Of a stretch of 64,000 nucleotides of DNA, positions 12,397 through 23,312 are shown in pieces; within the stretch, counting starts at the first letter, position 1; every line of letters starts with the position of its first letter. Position numbers and translations under genes: made by a program. The notes beneath the pieces were generated by a model. The model saw only the letters and a list, made by a program, of their open reading frames with translations. It was not told the origin of the DNA and did not search any database. This DNA comes from Ypsolopha sequella (lineage: Eukaryota > Arthropoda > Insecta > Lepidoptera > Ypsolophidae), in contig OW203991.1 in assembly GCA_934047225.1 (NCBI GenBank), positions 2,914,001-2,978,000 on the forward strand, written 5' to 3'.

Positions 12397-13245
12397 ATGT
12401 AAAAAAGGTGTCTGTGTCAGTCAGATAGTCGTAGTCGTTCATAAACTCACACCGAGTTGGGTTCCCTACCCGGGTCGCAACACTAACCCGTTCAAAAATG
12501 AACTCGTGTCTCAACACCGACCGTTCAAAAATGACAGTGTCGCTACACTGGTGTCGACTTTTTCAACATCAACTTAAACTTCGTGTAGAAGGGGTCCTCT
12601 CAACGTTATTATACTAAATATAATGCAAAAATGACAACTGACGTTTGGAGTGTCGTCACACGACGAAACCCGTTCAAAAACTCAGTGTTACAACCCCAGT
12701 GTTCCTACCCAGCCTAGGGTTATTTAATGAACGCACTTCTGACACAGCACAGCTGACCCCCGTATAGAGTATATGACCCTCGTTCATTAATTAACACTTT
12801 CGTCAGGTTCCAACACTGACAGCAGGATAGCGTATACAATTTTCAACGCGTGCGACAGAGATGGCAATAGTGTCGTGATCCCTAGTTTATGAACGCGCCC
12901 CAGAAGTGCGTTCATTAAATAACCCTGGGCTGGGTAGGAACACTGGGGTTGTAACGCTGAGTTTTTGAACGGGTTTCGTCGTGTGACGACACTCCAAACG
13001 TCAGTTGTCATTTTTGCATTATATTTAGTATAATAACGTTGAGAGGACCCCTTCTACACGAAGTTTAAGTTGATGTTGAAAAAGTCGACACCAGTGTAGC
13101 GACACTGTCATTTTTGAACGGTCGGTGTTGAGACACGAGTTCATTTTTGAACGGGTTAGTGTTGCGACCCGGGTAGGGAACCCAACTCGGTGTGAGTTTA
13201 TGAACGACTACGACTATCTGACTGACACAGACACCTTTTTTACAT
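12397..13245. mobile_element. 849-bp foldback element with near-perfect 345-bp arms
   Basis: The left arm 12397-12741 is the inverse of 12901-13245, with very few mismatches by eye. The loop is 159 bases. The ends are ATGTAAAAAAGGTGTCTG and the inverse. No coding capacity and no clear target duplication. Confidence 0.95.
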
Positions 13246-13569
13246 GCTCAGTGACAGACCAAAGACAATATAACCACTTCGTTTTAAGACGCGGCACTTC
13301 TATACAAAACGTCGATTGAAGTTTTTACTTTTTAATTGTAAACCAGGAGAGTTTAACTACCAACCTGAGAATCAAAATTACATTTGGCGGGCAGGTTTGC
13401 CAATATGATAAAATACGTAGTGAGGTAATTAGTGGTTGCTTATCGATATCGATATATAGATTTTATCGATGTCGATAGATTTTTGCTATCGATATTATCA
13501 AATCCACTGGTCCTGGCATTTAAATTTTTGAATTAGTGTCTATTCTCAGTTTCTGTTAGAAAATATTAA

Positions 13570-13860
13570 GAAATAATTATAACGTCAAAAATACAGATTT
13601 TAACTAAAAATTGTTTACTATATGTATAAACATATGTTTAATGATATTATCGTAGCTTTAAAACAATTCGATTTTCCATAAACGTGGTAGCCGATTATTT
13701 TAAGAATTCACGGCTGTTACCACGACTATGGAAAAGCCAATTGTTTTATAGCTATTGAAATATCATTAAAAATATGTTTATGCATATAGCAAAATTTTAA
13801 CAACGAGGTTTTTTTTGCCAAAAGTTGTATTTTGGCCGTTACAATTATTTCTTCATATTT
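13570..13860. mobile_element. Foldback MITE (copy A of a pair with 39331)
   Basis: Inverted arms of ATGTATAAACATATGTTTAA and CGATTTTCCATAAACGTGG types, with outer AATTATAACG and inverse. The second copy at 39331-39603 has the same plan. Confidence 0.8.
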
Positions 13861-15983
13861 TGTTACAAATCCGGAGAAACAAACCCTAAAACCAATAAGA
13901 ACCAAATGAGTAAGTATGACAATAATTATTGGTAATAATTAGCAAAATAAATTAAGAAAATGAACACATAATTTTATTATTTTTCCTCACAACTATTTTA
14001 TTATCACAAGCATAACCTAAATATTCAATTACTTATGTTAATTTTCATTTTAAGGATTCCGTAGTACCTAAAAGGTACAAAAGGAACCTTTATGGTGAGA
14101 CTCTGTTGCCCGTCCGTCCGTATGTACAGCTTCATAACGTTAGCACCATATGCACCATTAACGCATTACCATGCCAATTCTTTTGACTTAGAAGACAAGT
14201 TTTTAGAAGAATGTCTCCATTTTCGTGCTCACTGCAATATAAAAGAAACTGGTCAAGTGCGAGTTAGTCTTGCATACCTAGGGTTCCGTAATACGAGTTT
14301 TGGGAAAAGAAAATTTTATCTTGTCTTTTTGATTTCGGAAATTTCTCAAACGCTATATTTTTCCTGTAATCTTTACTGACTTATATTCTGTTCACGCACG
14401 ACATAAACATAACTAAACTGAATCTATAAAAGTTGACAAGAAAGTAAATTCATATGTAGTACAGTACCTAAATGATGGGAGCTAATAAAGGGGCGGCTTG
14501 TACTACATGGCCTAGGGCGACCAAGAAAGCAAATCCACCACCGTGTATGAATCTTGAGAAAAATCCAGGTGTAATGGGGCCTCTTAAGGTCAACATGGCT
14601 TCCCTTCGTAAAATAGTCTGAGGGTTCAGAGGATTCACTCTGCCAAAGGAAATATTTTTATCATCAAACGCCGTATCATTGCATTTTTATGTTGTGAGCA
14701 CCAGCAACTATATAAAAACGGCAATTTCATAGTTAATGACCTAATATTTAACTATAGGTAGGATGCTAATTTCTTCTTGCTAAGAAACTTAGTACCTACA
14801 TGGTAACCAAGTTGTTATTTTAGATGGATTTCGCAACCGAAATTTGCCCAAGGTAAAAAAGTACCTAGCCCGATTTTCCTAACTTGAACCAAACTCTGGG
14901 AAAGTCTTAAATTAGTAAGCGATATGTCCCTACCCTTCGAAGTATCTCAAACAAACAATTTTTCATATCTGCAAAGATACGAAAGTATTTGTAGAGGTTT
15001 GTTTGCTTACCGTTCCAGGTGAAGAGAGAATCTGAAGAATATTTTGTCGCTAGTTCCTTTCTTTGTGCCACAGACTTCACATGTTTTATATCTACTTTAA
15101 CTCATTTTAACAATAAATTCAATTTGTACATAAAAATTGTTGCAGAAGAATTCAAATTTTTCCACCATTGACAATTTTATTTTAATTGCTGCCACCATGG
15201 CAACCAAATACAGAGTAATAAAAAACCTCAGTCACGATATGATCACAGAACACATTTCATAAATCTGTTACGTTGGTATCAAGTTTTCCTCTCGTCCATA
15301 CAAAATGAAGATTTATTAGGGCTACGTTTCAGAACGTGTGATCTTCGTGCGAAATTTCACTCGTTTTTAAGAAAGAGACAAAGCTATATACTAGAAAGAG
15401 AAAGAAAGATCTGGTTTTGAAACGCTTGCGAGTGATTCCCGTGAGAAAAGCGTTTTGAAACGGTCTGGAGTGACATACGTCAAGTAAATATATAACCTCA
15501 AATCAAAATAAATAAATTAAGTAAAGTACCTAAATACCTATTACTTTTAATATGGATTGCATTGCAACCTTTGCATTTGCAAGCCATAATCCTGTAGAAG
15601 CAGTTTCGAAACATTTTCCCGTATTCGTACGGAAATGTTGAATTCTATTTTCAAAAATTGTCCGAATCCCGCGAAAACTCCGAAATGACAACTGTCAGGC
15701 GAATTTTAACGGTACCCAAACAGAGTTAGAAATCGCACTTGTCAGTGCGATATTCACATTCCCCGAAAGCGTTTCTAAACACTTAGCGCAACTGTCAGGT
15801 AACAGTTCGTTTACCCTCGGTTTCACTCGGGTCGATTTTTGAACGATGCAGGGTAAAATTCGCATCGCTCCGAGTGATAATCACACGTTACGAAACGTAC
15901 CCGGAGTGTCGAGGGCCTGTGACAGACCACAGACAGACCTGTGGTGACATGACAGACACAAGTTAAGTTTATTGAGCAAGCAT
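13861..15983. other. Noncoding with fragments of a GGTTCCGTA repeat family
   Basis: 14050-14130 and 14255-14300 carry TTCCGTAGTACCTAAAAGG, CCGTCCGTCC and GGTCAAGTGCGAGT. These words mark an abundant lepidopteran interspersed repeat also present at 46350, 48500 and 52332. The rest shows nothing recognisable. Confidence 0.5.
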
Positions 15984-16013
15984 ATCGATATCGATATCGA
16001 TATCATATCGATA
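15984..16013. repeat. ATATCG/GATATC microsatellite
   Basis: A short run of alternating ATATCGAT units directly at the 5' truncation point of the LINE. Confidence 0.85.
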
Positions 16014-18219
16014 TCCCCCCAAGACAGGCATGGAAAGGCCTTCCACAGGGATCTGTCCTCAGCCCCATTCTCTATGATGTTTACACAGCTGACCTTGAAC
16101 GATCTGTTACCACCACCTGCAGAATTCTTCAATATGCTGATGACCTTCTGATTTATAACAATCATAAAATTATTCCTACAGCAGTCGATAATATTAATTC
16201 CGGTCTGGATTCCCTTTCTACATGGTTAACATCCCATGATTTATCCCTTTCTCCCTCTAAAAGTGTTGTTGTTGTTTTTACAAGAAAACGCATCATCCCA
16301 CCGGTTAACATTTTTTGTGAAGGTTCTCCTGTTCCAATTGAAAAAGAAGCCAAATTCCTTGGTAAAATATTCGACTCCAAAATGACTGGTAATTCCCATA
16401 TTCATCTCATTCTCAAAAAATGCGAACGCAATATAAACATTCTTCGATGCTTGAGAGGAGTCTGGTGGGGGGCCCATCCTTTCTCCCTCCGTCTTTTATA
16501 TAATGCAATTATTAGAAGTATTCTTGATTTCGGATCATTCACCCTCGTACCCGCAAACAAACAATCATTAAAAAAATTAGAAGTTATCCAGGCCAAATGC
16601 TTACGACTAGTCATTGGGGCCATGAAAAGTTCCCCAATAAACGCTCTGCAAGTCGAATCAGCTGATCCTCCATTAAACATCAGAAGACAATTCTTGTCGG
16701 ACCGTTTCCTTTTTAAAATTTGTCAATTTTCTAACCACCCCCTCATCCCAAAACTTCGTCTTCTGGATAATTACGTACATACAAACCCCTTCTGGTCAAA
16801 CAAAACCATTCCCTGTTTAATCAAAAGTTTTAGGAAACTTGGTGCCATTAAATTTGACATCCACAAATTTTCTCATCATCCAAATTTTCACTTTGATTTC
16901 GAATCATTAATTTTCCAACCAAACATCCACATAACTTTAGATATAAATAAAGACTCCCCTAATACAGAAACTAAACTCCGGAACATTATACATCAAAGGT
17001 GGTCCGATTATGATATATTTTTCACAGACTCGTCAAAATTAAATCCGGAGGGTTCAGTTGGCTCCGCTTTTTATCATGAATCAGGCAATGTTTCGAAATT
17101 ATTCAAATACCCATTCATTAGTACAGTCTTCACAGGAGAGTGCATGGCCATTCTAGAATCAATCAAATATATATTAGAACATAACTTAGATAAATCTCTA
17201 ATACTTTCCGACTGTCACTCTGCACTCCAGTCTATCATATCCAACCCCTTCGATAAAAATTCAATATGTCCTATCGCCCTCGAAATAAAACATTTACTTA
17301 AATTAGCATCACTTTCTAGTCTTGACATAATTCTTGCCTGGATTCCTGGCCATTCTGGGATTAAGGGTAATGAAATAGCTGATTCCTTAGCCAAAACAGC
17401 CACCACTCACGGGGAAAAAAATAATTTCAAAATATACTCCCATGACTTAATTCTCCTTCCAGTTCAATACATTTCTAAATCATGGAACAATTCTTGGAAA
17501 TCCAGCAGCTCCATTAAAGGAAAACACCTATTCAATATCCAACCTTCAATAAAATTAAAACCATGGTTCTCTAAAATTAAGTTCAGTAAAAAAATCACCT
17601 CTATAATATCAAGGTTACGTTTAGGTCATTGTTGCTCTCCGGCCCACCTTGCAAGAATAAGGATTCGGGACCACTCCCTTTGTGAATGTGGAATTGAAGA
17701 TGGTACAATTGAACATATTTTATTTAACTGTCCCATAAATAACTCTCCTTCTTTATTAGACCTTTTAATTATTAACAAAGTAAACCTTCCAACTAGTCCT
17801 TCATATATCCTTTCCTTTTCTGATAAAGACGCCACTAGAGCATTAGCCTCATTCTTAGTCCTCAACAAAATCACACTGTAGCTAAGTAGACCACTATAAT
17901 CCATTACAGATGTCATCCAACCCTTCTTATTTACCTAACTGTATAATTAAAACAGATATACCTTCATACTAGTAATATTCTTTTGTAAGTTTATTCTTCC
18001 ACTATGTATCTAACTTCACCATACGAAGCCAACTTTTATTTTACTCACCTTCATACGTATATTACATTTCCATCGATCGATATTTATATTTATTATAATT
18101 TTATTTCTCTCAAGAGGTAATAACTCGTCCTTTCCTTCTTCTTATTATACATTATACTTTTCTTTTAATATCACTTGACGCTGGCAAAACTGACCTTTAA
18201 AAAAGGAGTCCGTACTTGC

Positions 18220-18251
<32 letters not shown>
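16014..18251 (+). mobile_element. 5'-truncated non-LTR retrotransposon with poly(A) tail
   Basis: Comprises the truncated pol frame, about 340 bases of 3' UTR and a poly(A) run ending near 18251. The 5' junction abuts an ATATCG microsatellite. A six-base AAGCAT appears both before that microsatellite and after the tail. It may be the target duplication, but it is too short to be sure. Confidence 0.88.
16019..17881 (+). CDS. Non-LTR retrotransposon pol, 5'-truncated, with RNase H
   Basis: A continuous frame of 620 codons enters at the truncation point and ends at TAG 17881. The reverse transcriptase palm is visible as GLPQGSVLSP (16037) and the catalytic box YADDLLIY. Then come the thumb, an RNase H domain with DIFFTDSS, FTGECMAILE, LILSDCHSAL and IPGHSGIKGNEIAD (the D-E-D-D set), and a C-terminal zinc-knuckle-like CECG...H...C. 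RNase H places it in the I/Jockey superfamily; the clade is not resolved. The endonuclease, ORF1 and RT fingers are missing. The absence of frame damage suggests a young insertion. The first ATG in frame is at 16382, but it lies inside the RT domain and is not the true start. Confidence 0.93.
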   Translation, partial: PRQAWKGLPQGSVLSPILYDVYTADLERSVTTTCRILQYADDLLIYNNHKIIPTAVDNINSGLDSLSTWLTSHDLSLSPSKSVVVVFTRKRIIPPVNIFCEGSPVPIEKEAKFLGKIFDSKMTGNSHIHLILKKCERNINILRCLRGVWWGAHPFSLRLLYNAIIRSILDFGSFTLVPANKQSLKKLEVIQAKCLRLVIGAMKSSPINALQVESADPPLNIRRQFLSDRFLFKICQFSNHPLIPKLRLLDNYVHTNPFWSNKTIPCLIKSFRKLGAIKFDIHKFSHHPNFHFDFESLIFQPNIHITLDINKDSPNTETKLRNIIHQRWSDYDIFFTDSSKLNPEGSVGSAFYHESGNVSKLFKYPFISTVFTGECMAILESIKYILEHNLDKSLILSDCHSALQSIISNPFDKNSICPIALEIKHLLKLASLSSLDIILAWIPGHSGIKGNEIADSLAKTATTHGEKNNFKIYSHDLILLPVQYISKSWNNSWKSSSSIKGKHLFNIQPSIKLKPWFSKIKFSKKITSIISRLRLGHCCSPAHLARIRIRDHSLCECGIEDGTIEHILFNCPINNSPSLLDLLIINKVNLPTSPSYILSFSDKDATRALASFLVLNKITL

Positions 18252-18253
<2 letters not shown>

Positions 18254-18427
18254 CATGCAGTTCCACCTGTAATCATAAAATTGCAGGCAGGGCAACATAG
18301 AAAGCGTAATTCGTTATCCGCTTAGAGTAGAATGGACCTCTAGCATTACACAAAAATAATTTCCATACATTGTTTTACATACATTTTCCGAGAGACTTGA
18401 AATTTCACTCGCTTCGTACGACTCACC
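18252..18427 (+). promoter_or_regulatory. Presumed Brf1 5' UTR and core promoter
   Basis: Only about 176 bases separate the poly(A) end of an upstream LINE from the Brf1 ATG. The start site and 5' UTR should fall here unless an upstream noncoding exon exists. No TATA box is visible. The assignment rests on position only. Confidence 0.35.
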
Positions 18428-18641
18428 ATGTCGGGAAAGAAATGCAAACACTGTGGTTCCTCGGACATAGAAGTGGACCCAGCGCGAGGAGACGCTGTGT
18501 GCACGAACTGCGGGACCGTTCTTGAAGACAACATCATCGTAGCTGAGGTAGAGTTTGTGGAAAACGCCCATGGCGGCGCCTCTACGATCGGCCAGTTCGT
18601 ATCAGCTGATACGAAAGGAGGAGCTACTGGGTTTGGAGGAG
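18428..18641 (+). CDS. Brf1: Brf1 exon 1: TFIIIB subunit, N-terminal zinc ribbon
   Basis: Brf1 is the TFIIB-related subunit of TFIIIB. With TBP and Bdp1 it sits upstream of tRNA and 5S genes and recruits RNA polymerase III in the nucleus. Exon 1 encodes residues 1-72. The zinc ribbon is visible as paired cysteines at residues 6/9 and 25/28, and the stretch [20 protein letters not shown] is the conserved family signature, followed by the QFVS segment. The start is the ATG at 18428 with CACC before it. The exon ends in phase 1 at G|GTGAGT. Joined exons 1-8 total 1305 nt with no stop and all junction phases agree. The protein aligns with animal BRF1 through the ribbon and both cyclin repeats. 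The last third of the protein is not in this window. Confidence 0.96.
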
Positions 18642-18970
18642 GTGAGTTTTGACTTCAAGATAAAAGGATACACTCTACATTCACAGAAATAATCCTGGAA
18701 ATAATTGGACAAAGTTGAACAATGCATAATAAGCTAACAAGAGCGAAGCTCTCAATTTTTCGACTGATTAGAATATATAAGGCATGTTATATGAACCGTT
18801 TCACCATAGCAACTTTTAGGTAACAGCAAACTTATCATTTTTATAAAAAGAACATGTCACAACCAGAAAAATCTACCAACATCCTACTACAGTCTAACAA
18901 GGCCTCTTAAACTTGAAAATTGGTCTTTCTTATACCAAAATTATATTAAAAGCTTTTATTTTCATTCTAG
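18642..18970 (+). other. Brf1 intron 1
   Basis: GTGAGT to TTCTAG, 329 bases, with no repeat recognised. Confidence 0.9.
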
Positions 18971-19195
18971 CATTTAATGCTGGATGTGGACAGGAATCCA
19001 GAGAGGTTACAATCCGAAAGGCTCGTCATGGCATCACAGCTCTGTGCCAGCAGCTTCGGCTAAATCAACAATGTATAGACATCGCTTGTAACTTCTTCAA
19101 GATGGCTCTTTCACGTCATTTGACCAAAGGAAGACCGGCGACTCACATACAGGCAGCTTGCGTCTATATCACTTGCAGGACGGAAGGCACTGCCC
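18971..19195 (+). CDS. Brf1: Brf1 exon 2: first cyclin repeat
   Basis: Encodes residues 72-147 from acceptor TTCTAG to donor C|GTATCC. The reading contains QESREVTI, LRLNQQCIDIACNFFKMA, SRHLTKGR and YITCRTEGT, which match the first cyclin fold of BRF1. The split codon C|AC with exon 3 gives His at the position where vertebrate BRF1 has TPHMLLD. The donor GTATCC departs from consensus at positions +4 to +6. It is still the only site that preserves frame and homology. Confidence 0.93.
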
Positions 19196-20484
19196 GTATC
19201 CTTTTATAGAGTAAACCATAGTAACGGTGATATTCATCTATTTTGTCTTATAGAAATGACTCATCCAATATAACTGTTTTCAATATATAACTTTGAACTC
19301 TCACGTTTCATACACATTATAATTATATATAAACGGGTCCACCACAATCAAATTTTTCATCTTTTTCCCGTAGACCATGAGACATGCAACTGCCTCGAAA
19401 CGTCAGGTGTCCTTTTCGTAAAAAAAGTTAAAAATTTGGTTGCGTTAGACCCATTTATGTATATTATAAAATATAACAGTTGGCTTAATTGGGACATTAT
19501 TAGCCAGTTTTCATGATTTTTTTCAATAACAAACATATTATCCTTCTAACATATATCCCTGTGGGGACGTCAAAGGTGTTCCCGAGTGTGGTGTGGACTA
19601 TCACTGGGACAGTCAACACTCATACAAGTCTTAACTGACGATTTTTTACAAGGGGTGAAGCATTTTGTCCGATACTTTAATTTCAAATACAAGTTTTTAG
19701 AGCATTCAGATTTACCTCTCAGTTTTTTTCTTCACTATTCAATAACTGGGTAAGTTTACGAATACCATGCACATAAATTCCGAATATTTTGTTGGTTTAT
19801 TCATTAATTATGAAATTCTATTAGTATAGGATAGAGAACTGTAAAGAAAAAAAAAACTGATTGCAAAAACAAAACCATAGTTAAATTTTTAAGAAAATGA
19901 GTATATGCAAAATGTATCTTAATACACACAGACAAATTGAAAAAAATGCCTTTTTCGTATTTTTGTCCACAAAATAGAGCTTATTAAAATAGAGCTTATT
20001 AAACTGAAGGAACTAAATAAATGTTTAAATTTAAAAAAAAAACTAGTTGCTGCCTACTTATTTTCAAACATAGGGTATTTTTCATTTCCCAAAAGTTTTC
20101 TCTGTCTTTCGTTTGTTATCAAGTTATTATTGTAATCAGCAAGCAACAGTTCAAATATATTAGAGCATGCAGGAGTGCCTTATTCTTAATGTGGTTCTTT
20201 CCAGTCTAATATCCATAGCATATTAATAATTGTAGTGTACTGGACATAAATGGTAGTTTATACATGTCAGTGCATAATGCGGTGGTAGATGAAAATCACC
20301 AATACCTAACGTGTGCTACTCATCAAGACTGAGACTATATTTGTGAGTATATAATAATAATGTTACATTTTACATAGTATGATAAACATTAAATCCTCAC
20401 TTTAGTTTTCTTTTGCTTAAATAAATGCTTTATTTGCGGTTTTAATAAAGATCTGGTATGATATCCTTAACAAAGCTACAACAG
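19196..20484 (+). other. Brf1 intron 2
   Basis: Starts GTATCC and ends CAACAG. Holds a truncated SINE-like body at 19553-19800 and otherwise AT-rich sequence. Confidence 0.85.
19553..19800 (-). mobile_element. SINE-like body, truncated
   Basis: Shares the ATCCCTGTGGGGA hairpin, the GTGTGGACT/AGTCAACAC pair and CATGCACATAAATTCCGAA with 8205-8551. The tRNA-like head is missing. Confidence 0.6.
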
Positions 20485-20589
20485 ACCTATTGATTGACAT
20501 AAGCGATGCTCTTGGAATATGCTGTTATCAGCTCGGCCGCACCTACTTCAGATTGTCAAAGGCACTCTGCATAAATATCCCTTCGATTG
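20485..20589 (+). CDS. Brf1: Brf1 exon 3: end of first cyclin repeat
   Basis: This short 105-nt exon (residues 147-182) follows acceptor CTACAACAG and ends at G|GTGAGT. It reads LLIDISDALGICCYQLGRTY and then SKALCINIPSI, matching the BRF1 segment LLDLSDLL...LGKTF...CINAPAI. It has no ATG of its own and is too short to stand out as an open frame. It was found by extending exon 2 by homology and phase. Confidence 0.92.
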
Positions 20590-21000
20590 GTGAGTAAATA
20601 GCTGATAATTTACTAGACCATACTGAGGATCAACATTGTAATAAACTGAAAGAAATTTCTTCGTGATTTACAAAATTGGCTCAGGAATATATTTTGATGG
20701 CTATACAGGCATTAATGCAAATTCTGAAGGTTTTAATTTTAGTTTTAGTGCTGTCAAAAATTAAAAAAAAATTTGCTTCTGTTCTTAACAATTCTAAACT
20801 ATTTTGCAATGAAGAAAATTTTGTTTTGCCAACACTAAAACTAAAATTAAAGCCTTCACATTCGGTTTTATTATTATCTCGCGAGCGATATGTTATACTC
20901 AGACTGTCAATCTGTATATTGTGCAGTCTACAGTACTCTAGTATGTGTGGATGCGGTGCAGTCAATACTCTTCCATTGGAAGTTTATACATTGTCGCTAA

Positions 21001-21190
21001 GTATATACGAATGGCAGGTATTTTTACATACATACATATAGTTACACCTGTGTCTCAGAGGGTTAGGTGTAGAGGCTACAGATTTCCATCTGCTACGATC
21101 CTGTCAATCCTCTTTCACCTCTCCCATATCCATCAATCTAGTCATACAAGCTCTTCTATTCTGGGTACCTATTTTTGACATTGCCCTTCT
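21001..21190 (-). mobile_element. Retroelement 3'-end fragment (copy A)
   Basis: ATATACGAATGGCAGGTATTT, ACAGATTTCCATCTGCTACG and CCATATCCATCAATCTAGTC are shared with 26716-26945. It is probably an RTE-type 3' region in reverse orientation. Confidence 0.55.
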
Positions 21191-21293
21191 TCAGTATGTC
21201 CCCAATTTATTATATTAATTTATGTATAATCTGTGTACATGTACATTCCACTTGCGCGCCATAAATTTATTTCATTACTCTAATTTCATTCAT

Positions 21294-21560
21294 CCTAAAT
21301 ATTATTAGAGTGCATTACAAACTAGAAAAGGTCAATCAGAAACAAATCCAAAGACAAGATTTTGAAAAAATTCCCCGGGCCAGGATTCGAACCTGCGACC
21401 TCTTGTTATCAAGACACATAGCATCTTGTTGTCAAGACACATTGATAACAAGAGGTTGCAGGTTCGAATCCTGGCCCGGGGAATTTTTTCAAATTCTTGT
21501 CTTTGGGTTTGTTTCTGATTGATCTTTTCTAGTTTGTAATGCACTCTTATAATATTTAGA
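21294..21560. mobile_element. Foldback element carrying tRNA 3'-half sequence
   Basis: Outer arms CTAAATATTATT...GAGTGCATTACAAACTAG are inverted at the other end. The inner part of each arm contains GCAGGTTCGAATCCTGGC (or its inverse), a perfect B-box/T-arm, followed by CCGGGG as an acceptor-like end. The apical part holds two CTTGTTATCAAGACACA-type motifs. There is no D arm, so it is not a tRNA gene. Confidence 0.85.
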
Positions 21561-21569
21561 GTATTCATA

Positions 21570-22110
21570 GCGATGGATTTCGCAAAAATAAACATAATCT
21601 TCATTCATCCTCTCTACATGTCCTAACAATACAAAAAGATTTTTAAATTTAACCTTATAATCTACGGACCAAACCGAACAACTTTCTCAAGGAAATAATC
21701 GCGCAAATGGAAAAATAAATTGACCTTCCTATACAAATTTGCTTACGATCGTTTCTTTGCGAAAGTTGGTCAGGTCTATTTACACCCGGTATACTAACGC
21801 CTGTCCCCACAAACTTTAGATCTCTATCTGTGGTACTCCTGACTCTCCTTTTTCTTTATCAAAGTATTTATTTTGTATTCCAGCAAACATATGTGTTCTT
21901 CAAATACAGATTTTAAGAATGTCGCCAAATTCCTTATCAACCAACTAATCATTAATTTATCAGCCTAGCTCTTGTACGCTTGCCTGTTAAACCCCATGTC
22001 TTTGTCTTTTAACATCCCATTATCTGATATCAATATATTTTTCTTTGTATTCCCGGTCATCTATTTCCCTTTATCATTTGAAATTCGTTTATAAATAAAA
22101 CCGCAAATTG
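21570..22110. other. Noncoding, nothing recognised
   Basis: AT-rich sequence between the tRNA-like foldback and the 3' end of the BTBD gene. Confidence 0.4.
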
Positions 22111-22123
22111 ATATAATACATAT

Positions 22124-22129
22124 TTTATT
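22124..22129 (-). terminator. Candidate poly(A) signal of the BTBD gene
   Basis: The plus-strand TTTATT reads AATAAA on the minus strand, about 245 bases after the stop codon. It is embedded in AT-rich sequence, so chance occurrence is possible. Confidence 0.35.
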
Positions 22130-22374
22130 TCAAAGAACTTGTGTTACGAACACAGCTAGGCTCTATGGGAATCTAGAGAGCAAGCGTCACGACATACATA
22201 TCACATCCTTTAAGTACTTATGTTCTATCAACAATATACAAGAAATTTCAACAAAATAATTTGATCCTCAAGAATGGGTATATTTATAAATCATCTCCAA
22301 TTTATAATGAGATTTCTACAAGTTCAATCCATTCATACAGAGTAATAATTTAAAGGGCGAGTTCTAGTCATTTG

Positions 22375-22869
22375 TCAGTCCTCATTTGTAATTGTGTTGC
22401 TGGAGGTTGTGGTGACTGTCGGGCCGTAGTAGATCAGCTCTGGTATCTGACCACCCTGGACTCCTGTACCGTTGGTGCTCTCTGAGGAACAGTGGAATTG
22501 GAATGTCACCGTTCCCATGTACACTTCACTCAAACCCTCTTGTCCAAAGTAACTCAGTTCACTCCCATCCAAAATGGCAGATGCGGTGTAGAAACACTCA
22601 GGTTCAATCTGGATTGGATTCTCAAAGTACACATGGAAGGTATTGCTTGATCCGTCTGAGAAGAATTTCGTGTTGTTTTCAGCCAATACTCTGCCCAGGC
22701 GCTTGAGTTCTATCTTAACATTGTAGTCTGCAGCTCCATTGGACGAGCCATATAATCCGAAGCCAACAACGAAGATTCTCTTGTCTACACAGAATTGTAT
22801 TGAGTCACAGCGGCCACGGTATCTCCATTGATTACTTCTATATGCACAAGACTGGAATCTGTGGCATAT
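22375..22869 (-). CDS. BTBD6: BTBD3/BTBD6-family protein, exon 6 (PHR domain and stop)
   Basis: Final coding exon, residues 381-544. It carries the PHR domain: CHRFQSCAYRSNQWRYRGRC, then CDSIQF, YGSSNGAADYNVKIELKRLG, DGSSNTF, YTASAILDGSELSYFGQEGL and GVQGGQIPELIYYG. These are nearly identical to vertebrate BTBD3/BTBD6. In that family the BTB-BACK region binds Cullin-3 and the PHR domain is a substrate or partner module; BTBD6 acts as a Cul3 adaptor in neural development. The acceptor is TTTTTTTCAG|ATA. The protein ends in a Ser/Thr/Asn-rich tail of about 15 residues. Drosophila lute is the likely fly counterpart (recalled, not checked). Confidence 0.95.
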   Translation of the reverse strand: MCHRFQSCAYRSNQWRYRGRCDSIQFCVDKRIFVVGFGLYGSSNGAADYNVKIELKRLGRVLAENNTKFFSDGSSNTFHVYFENPIQIEPECFYTASAILDGSELSYFGQEGLSEVYMGTVTFQFHCSSESTNGTGVQGGQIPELIYYGPTVTTTSSNTITNED

Positions 22870-22946
22870 CTGAAAAAAAAAACGCAATTTATTATTTTCA
22901 ATCCCTGCTTATTCCAGATTTATATTTCTTATTTAAAAATATTTAC

Positions 22947-23312
22947 CTGAGCTTTTAGTCCAGTCCTTATTTTGGTTGGGTAGGAAAGTATAGGTTTTGT
23001 TGCTGCAGTGAAATGTAAAAATATGTCTATGGTTTCTTGTGGCGTAAGAATGCCCAACTGAGCTGCGCTGTTGGCGAACTCTTCAAGGGACATGGTTGGA
23101 AATCTGATCAGGTATATGGCACTTCCAAGCATCGCTCTTCTGTTCTGTGGTGTAGGGTCTATTTCTCGTCGGAGGCATTCAGCGTGAGCCCAGGATAATG
23201 CGGCTTCGAACAGGTTTATCTCTTTGCAGTTGAGGGTCTCGCGCCCTAATACCGATTCCAAGGTCGATACGTCTATGTCGACAAACCCTTCTGATGTAAG
23301 GGCCATCTCAGC
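22947..23312 (-). CDS. BTBD6: BTBD3/6-family protein, exon 5 (BACK domain)
   Basis: Residues 259-380, acceptor TTTTCTAG|GCT and donor CTCAG|GTAAAT, phase 0 at both ends. It reads AEMALTSEGFVDID, LNCKEINLFEAALSWAHAEC, MLGSAIYLIRFPTMSLEEFA and a basic GLKAQ that leads into PHR. This is the BACK domain that follows BTB in Cul3 adaptors. Confidence 0.95.

Noticed and set aside
13125..13319. ORF MLRHEFIFERVSVATRVG and the similar ORF at 8924
   Set aside because: Both are readings through the arms of one foldback family and decay differently in the two places.
21370..21490. A tRNA gene pair in opposite orientation
   Set aside because: Only the T-arm and 3' acceptor part are present. There is no D arm or A box and the two halves are arms of a foldback element.
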